A stretch of DNA of 64,000 bases. Source: Rivibacter sp049446155. GTDB taxonomy: Bacteria; Pseudomonadota; Gammaproteobacteria; Burkholderiales; Burkholderiaceae_C. The notes under the pieces were generated by a model that was not told where the DNA came from, made no database searches, and saw only the letters and a list, made by a program, of their open reading frames with translations. Position numbers and translations under genes: made by a program. Where the stretch lies: the NCBI RefSeq assembly GCF_049446155.1, contig NZ_JBMSEE010000001.1, positions 682,001-746,000 on the forward strand, read 5' to 3'. Below are positions 60,004 through 64,000 of the stretch, piece by piece (positions within the stretch are counted from its first letter, which is position 1; each line of letters starts with the position of its first letter).

Positions 60004-61209
60004 ATGCAACGTCGCCGCTTCATCGGCGGGACAGGCGCCGCGCTGGCGGCGATGGGCGCCCGCCCTGCACCCGCTTCGCCCGCCGAGACGTCCTCGCCCG
60101 GCGGCAGCGCGGGCGCGCCCTTCGCGACGCCGGCGCCGCTGGTGCCGATGCAGGCGCGCATCGATCGCATCGTCGAGATCATGGTGTGCACGCGGCCGTT
60201 CCGCGCCGCGGGGCCGCGCATCGAGGCGCAGCAATGGGGGCGTCAGACCGTGGTGCACAACTACGGCCACGGCGGCAGCGGCTGGTCGCTCTCGTGGGGC
60301 TCGGCCCGGCTCGCGGTGGAGCTGGCGCTGACCACGCGCGAGAAGCGCCTCGCGGTGATCGGCTGCGGCGCGATCGGCCTCACCACCGCGCGCGTGGCCC
60401 AGCGCGCCGGCCTGCGGGTGCGCATCTACAGCCGCGAGCTGCCGCCGCAGGTGCGCTCGTCGATGGCCACCGGCGTCTGGTCGCCGTCATCGCGCCTGTG
60501 CGACGAGGCCCATGCGACGCCCGCGTTCCGCCGACAGTGGGAAACGATGGCGCGCGACTCGCACCAGATGTACCAGCACCTGCTGGGCCTGCCCGGCGAG
60601 CCGGTGGAATGGCGCGAGGGCTATGTCCTGTCGGACATTCCGTTCGGCCTGCCGCTGCCAGAGCCGGCCCAGCCCGAGGCCTCAGCCGAACCGGACTACG
60701 CGGACCTCGAAGGCGAGCTGCTCGGCGACCTGCGCCCGCGCTCGGTGCCGCTGGCGCCCCACCAGCACCCGTTCCCGGTGCCCTTTGCGCGGCGCTACAC
60801 GCAGATGGTGTTCAACCTGCCGGCCTACAGCCAGCTGCTGATGAACGAGTTCATGCGCGACGGCGGCGAGATCGTGCACCGCGACTTTGAGAGCCCGCGC
60901 CAGTTTGCCGGCCTGAGCGAACGCACGCTGGTCAATGCCACCGGCTACGGCGCCCGCGCGCTGCTCGGCGACGAGAGCCTCGTGCCCGTGCGCGGCCAGA
61001 TCGCTCGCCTGGTGCCGCAGCCCGACGTGCGCTACGGCATCACCTGGCGCGGCCACAACCTCTCGGTGGTCTCGCGGCGCGACGGCCTGCTGGTGCAGGC
61101 GCAGGGGGACGGGGACTTTGGCAACGAGAGCGTGGCGCCGGACCGGGCGCTGGCCGAGGCAGCGGTGAGGCGGCTGGCGGGGTTGTTTGGGCGGGGCAGC
61201 GCGGCATAA
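60004..61209 (+). CDS. Tat-exported FAD-dependent oxidoreductase (D-amino acid oxidase-like)
   Basis: The 401-residue product begins MQRRRFIGGTGAALAAMGA, a twin-arginine signal, followed by about 95 residues and the FAD motif AVIGCGAIGLTTARVAQRAG (about 120). The fold resembles D-amino acid oxidases (GYGARALLGD near the C-terminal FAD region). The substrate is unknown. It stands alone with no sigma-54 site. Confidence 0.85.
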   Translation: MQRRRFIGGTGAALAAMGARPAPASPAETSSPGGSAGAPFATPAPLVPMQARIDRIVEIMVCTRPFRAAGPRIEAQQWGRQTVVHNYGHGGSGWSLSWGSARLAVELALTTREKRLAVIGCGAIGLTTARVAQRAGLRVRIYSRELPPQVRSSMATGVWSPSSRLCDEAHATPAFRRQWETMARDSHQMYQHLLGLPGEPVEWREGYVLSDIPFGLPLPEPAQPEASAEPDYADLEGELLGDLRPRSVPLAPHQHPFPVPFARRYTQMVFNLPAYSQLLMNEFMRDGGEIVHRDFESPRQFAGLSERTLVNATGYGARALLGDESLVPVRGQIARLVPQPDVRYGITWRGHNLSVVSRRDGLLVQAQGDGDFGNESVAPDRALAEAAVRRLAGLFGRGSAA

Positions 61210-61237
61210 GAAAACTTGGCCCCAACGCCGGTTCTAT

Positions 61238-61259
61238 AAAAAACCTTGGGCTCCCAAAG
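61238..61259 (-). terminator. Rho-independent terminator, minus strand
   Basis: On the minus strand CTTTGGG-AG-CCCAAGG (one G-U pair) is followed by six T residues. It lies about 85 bases after the SDR stop and ends the leftward operon. Confidence 0.7.
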
Positions 61260-61342
61260 AAAAAGCCGCGCTGCCGGTGATCGGCTACGAGTTCCTCTTG
61301 TCCCGGCGGCCGCAGCAAGCAGGTCGTTCATGTGGAACTCCT

Positions 61343-62086
61343 TCAGGTGCGTCCCTTCACGGGAATGAGCGCACCGGTGATCGCCGCCGCGTCATCGGAG
61401 AGAAGGAACACGACCACGCGTGCCAGCGCACGCGGACTCACCCACCGGGCGTGATCGGCGTTCGGCATCGCGCAGCGGTTGGCTGGCGTGTCGATGATGC
61501 TCGGCAGCACGGCGTTGACGGTGATGCCGCGGTCCTTGAACTCCTCGGCCATCGCTTCGGTGAGGCGCGCGACGCCGGACTTCGCGGCGGCATAGGCGCC
61601 CATCCCGAGACCGGCATGGCCGGCAGCCGATGCGCCTACGTTGACGATGCGACCGTGGCCTCCTGCGAGCAGGTGCGGCAGCGCGGCCTGCGACGCAAGC
61701 AAGGTGGTGCGCAGGTTCATGGCATACAGCGCGTCCCAGGTGTCGACGCTGCCCTGCTCCACCGTTTCCCATCGAAAGCCGCCGGCGACGTTGACCAGCG
61801 CTGACAGGCCGCCCAAACGCAATGCGGCGTCGTCCAGGGCACGGTGCGCCGCCGCGGCGTCGCCCAAGTCGATGCCGCCGAGCGCAACGACGTTGTCCGG
61901 CACGTCGGCCGGCGCCGGTGCCTTGTCGAGCATGGACACGCGCGCGCCGGCGGCCAGCAGTTCTCGGGTGACCGCACGGCCGAGCGCGCCGAAGCCGCCG
62001 GTCACCGCGAGGGACTTCCCGGCAAGCGCGAGCTCACGCGTGGCTTCATCGAGCGGGGCGAAAGAAGGGGTCTCGGGGACATTCAT
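61343..62086 (-). CDS. SDR-family oxidoreductase
   Basis: The 247-residue SDR has AVTGGFGALGRAVTREL, NVAGGF in place of NNAG, and an intact Ser (NVGASAAG) and Tyr/Lys pair (GAYAAAKSG). It is the last gene of a leftward operon with an aldehyde dehydrogenase and a fatty acid hydroxylase-family protein, so it probably acts on an alcohol or aldehyde derived from the same substrate. Confidence 0.88.
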   Translation of the reverse strand: MNVPETPSFAPLDEATRELALAGKSLAVTGGFGALGRAVTRELLAAGARVSMLDKAPAPADVPDNVVALGGIDLGDAAAAHRALDDAALRLGGLSALVNVAGGFRWETVEQGSVDTWDALYAMNLRTTLLASQAALPHLLAGGHGRIVNVGASAAGHAGLGMGAYAAAKSGVARLTEAMAEEFKDRGITVNAVLPSIIDTPANRCAMPNADHARWVSPRALARVVVFLLSDDAAAITGALIPVKGRT

Positions 62087-62125
62087 CGTCGATGCGCTTT
62101 TCTCTTCAATCCAATCGCCAATCGT

Positions 62126-63577
62126 TCACTGCGCCTTCTTCAACGCCGGATCGGCGCGGCCGATGAACAACTTCAGCGCGAGCCGCTGCACGGCCTTGCC
62201 ATACGGCGGATAGAACAGACCGACAGGGAACAGGCGATGCCGCTTGAACACCGTGCGCGCATGCGACAGCTCGCGGAAACCTTCGACGCCGTGGTACGTG
62301 CCCATGCCCGAATTGCCCACCCCGCCGAAAGGCGCGTCGTGGTTGACCACGTGCCAGGCCCAGTCGTTGATCGTCACGCCGCCCGAGTGCGTGCGACGCA
62401 GCACGTCGTCGCGCGCCGCCGCGTCGTGGCTGAAGCAGTACAGCGCGAGCGGCCGCGGCCGGGCGCAGATGAAGGCGATCGCCTCGTCGTGCGTGTCGTA
62501 GGGAATCACCGGCAGGATGGGGCCGAAGATCTCCTCGCGCATCAGCGCCATCTCCGGCGTGCAGCCGGTGACGATGTGCAAGGGCATCCGGCGCGCATCG
62601 TTGAGCGGGCCGCACGGCGTCACGACGGCGCCCTTGGCCCTTGCATCGTCGAGCAGTGCCTGGAGGCGCGCGACGTGTCGATCGCTCGCGATCGAGGTGT
62701 AGTCCCGGCTGTCGGCCGCGCACTCGCCGTAGAGGCGCACGAAGCTCGCCTGCACCTGCGACACGAAGGCGGCCACATGCTCGCGCGGGACGAGTGCGTA
62801 GTCGGGTGACACGCACACCTGGCCGCTGTTGGCGCCCTTGCCGTGCGCGATGCGCAGCGCGGCCTCGCGCACCGGGTAGCCGCGCATCACCAGGGCCGGC
62901 GACTTGCCGCCCAGCTCCAGCGTCACCGGCGTGAGGTGCTGCGCCGCCTGGCGCATCACGATGCGCCCGACTTGCGGCGAGCCGGTGAAGACGATGTGGT
63001 TGAAGGGTAGCGACGAGAAGGCGTTCGGATCCTCGAGCTCGCCGCCGATCAACGCGACGCGGTCCTCGGGGAACACTTCGCCGAGCAGGCCCTTGAGCAC
63101 GCCGTTGGTGGCCGGGGTCACCTCCGGCATCTTGATCATCACGCGGTTCCCCGCGGCCAGCGCCGCCGCAAGCGGCCCAAGCGACAGGTAGACCGGGAAG
63201 TTCCAGGTGGCGATCACGCCCACCACGCCCTTGGGCTGGTAGTGCACGCTCAGGCTGTTGGAGAGGAACAGCAGCTCGGTGGAGCGGCGGCTCGGCTTCA
63301 TCCAGCGCCTGACATGCGAGATCGCATGGTCGATCTCGAGCGTCGTGGGCAGCACGTCGAGCATCATCGATTCGGACGGCGAGCGCCAGCCGAAGTCGCG
63401 GCTGATCGCATCGGCCAGCAAGTCCTGGTAGCGCGAGACCTGCCGCTTCAGGGCACGCAGCTGAGCACGGCGTTCATCCGCCGAAGAAAAGGGTTGCGCG
63501 TCGAACGCGCGTTGCTGCGCGTCGAAGATCTGGGCAACGCGCGCGCCGCCGTCGACGGCCAGGGTCCGGTCGTTCAT
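62126..63577 (-). CDS. Aldehyde dehydrogenase (coniferyl-aldehyde dehydrogenase type)
   Basis: The 483-residue enzyme carries the full catalytic set: Asn in ATWNFPVYL, Glu in LELGGKSP and the nucleophile in GQVCVSPDY (Cys about 288). The sequence is of the coniferyl aldehyde dehydrogenase group rather than the betaine or succinate semialdehyde types. It is the middle gene of the operon, four bases after the hydroxylase gene and 39 before the SDR gene. The natural aldehyde is unknown. Confidence 0.9.
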   Translation of the reverse strand: MNDRTLAVDGGARVAQIFDAQQRAFDAQPFSSADERRAQLRALKRQVSRYQDLLADAISRDFGWRSPSESMMLDVLPTTLEIDHAISHVRRWMKPSRRSTELLFLSNSLSVHYQPKGVVGVIATWNFPVYLSLGPLAAALAAGNRVMIKMPEVTPATNGVLKGLLGEVFPEDRVALIGGELEDPNAFSSLPFNHIVFTGSPQVGRIVMRQAAQHLTPVTLELGGKSPALVMRGYPVREAALRIAHGKGANSGQVCVSPDYALVPREHVAAFVSQVQASFVRLYGECAADSRDYTSIASDRHVARLQALLDDARAKGAVVTPCGPLNDARRMPLHIVTGCTPEMALMREEIFGPILPVIPYDTHDEAIAFICARPRPLALYCFSHDAAARDDVLRRTHSGGVTINDWAWHVVNHDAPFGGVGNSGMGTYHGVEGFRELSHARTVFKRHRLFPVGLFYPPYGKAVQRLALKLFIGRADPALKKAQ

Positions 63578-63581
63578 GGGA

Positions 63582-64000
63582 TCAGGCTCCGCTGCCGTTC
63601 GCCGACGCGGTCAGCGGGGCATCGGCGCTGCTCTCGTAGGGGCGGCCGCCTGGGCGCAGCGCCGTGTGCTCGCGCGTGGAGTGCGACAGCGGGTAGAACA
63701 TCTGGTCGGCCCAGTGCTCCTCGCCGAAGAGCCGGTCGTCTTCCAGGCCGACGGCCGCCGGGTACTTGCGCGTGATGTGCGCCGTGCCGAACAGCACATC
63801 CCAGAAGAACAGCAGGTTGCCGAAGTTGCCCTTGTAGTGGCCGATGCCGTCGGCGTTGGTGAGCGCGTGGTGCGCCCAGTGCGTGGCCGGCGTCGAGATC
63901 GTCCGCTCGACGACCCACATGAGCGGGCGCAACGCGCGGATGCGGTAGAGCGGCTCGTCCCAGCGCCAAGCGCAGTGGGCGCCCAGGATCACCGCGATCT
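63582..64000 (-). CDS. Sterol desaturase/fatty acid hydroxylase family protein (N-terminus outside window)
   Basis: The last 139 or so residues of a di-iron membrane enzyme are encoded; the frame is open to base 64000. The His cluster THWAHH, followed by GHYKGNFGNLLFFWDVLFGT, is diagnostic of this superfamily, which inserts hydroxyls or double bonds into lipid chains. A GTG at 63992 exists, but the protein would then lack its membrane helices and first His boxes, so the true start is beyond the edge. It leads the operon with the aldehyde dehydrogenase. Confidence 0.85.
   Translation of the reverse strand, partial: IAVILGAHCAWRWDEPLYRIRALRPLMWVVERTISTPATHWAHHALTNADGIGHYKGNFGNLLFFWDVLFGTAHITRKYPAAVGLEDDRLFGEEHWADQMFYPLSHSTREHTALRPGGRPYESSADAPLTASANGSGA

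Overview
The window is very GC-rich DNA with dense, often overlapping genes, GTG as well as ATG starts, and betaproteobacterial families throughout: a fused indolepyruvate ferredoxin oxidoreductase, an ABC-type heptose pathway split into hldA and hldC, PA2169-type helical bundles and YqjD/YqjE-like membrane proteins. A Burkholderiales bacterium of the Rubrivivax/Leptothrix/Rhizobacter kind is the best guess. This is an inference from gene content and style; there is no rRNA or tRNA to test it. I saw no insertion sequence, prophage, tRNA or CRISPR array.

Bases 1-25,500 are a mixed metabolic and regulatory stretch. They hold the N-terminal 820 residues of a large unrecognised beta-propeller-like protein, a NIPSNAP protein, an SDR with altered catalytic residues, an orphan amino-acid-type binding protein, Crp, LysR and Lrp regulators, an MDR-type oxidoreductase, the fused indolepyruvate oxidoreductase, an SPFH lipoprotein and an O-methyltransferase. 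A four-gene RND efflux operon closed by its TetR regulator follows, then a large adenylate cyclase-ATPase-TPR regulator.

Bases 25,600-59,900 form a coherent accessory block. Eleven exact matches to GGCA[CT]G-N4-TTGC, the -24/-12 core of a sigma-54 promoter, plus six near matches, lie in front of genes here. Many occur as back-to-back pairs in divergent intergenic regions. An NtrC-type sigma-54 activator (38792-40186) sits in the middle. Candidate targets are two CBS-domain proteins, a diguanylate cyclase, small stress and membrane proteins (GlsB, YqjD-like, YqjE-like, YetF), the hldA-gmhA-hldC heptose operon, a seven-gene glycan operon (GT4, SDR, GmhB-like phosphatase, two GT9 heptosyltransferase-like enzymes, a NodU-type carbamoyltransferase, one more glycosyltransferase), further glycosyltransferases, a deacetylase-like protein, a PAP2 phosphatase and a UDP-xylose synthase-like enzyme. 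Together they look like a sigma-54 regulon that makes and exports or displays a carbamoylated, heptose-containing glycoconjugate and adjusts the envelope. Two sensor kinases and an unusual ABC exporter fused to a decayed HATPase domain and a receiver domain also lie here.

Bases 60,000-64,000 return to ordinary metabolism: a Tat-exported FAD oxidase, then a leftward operon of a fatty acid hydroxylase-family protein (cut by the window edge), an aldehyde dehydrogenase and an SDR.
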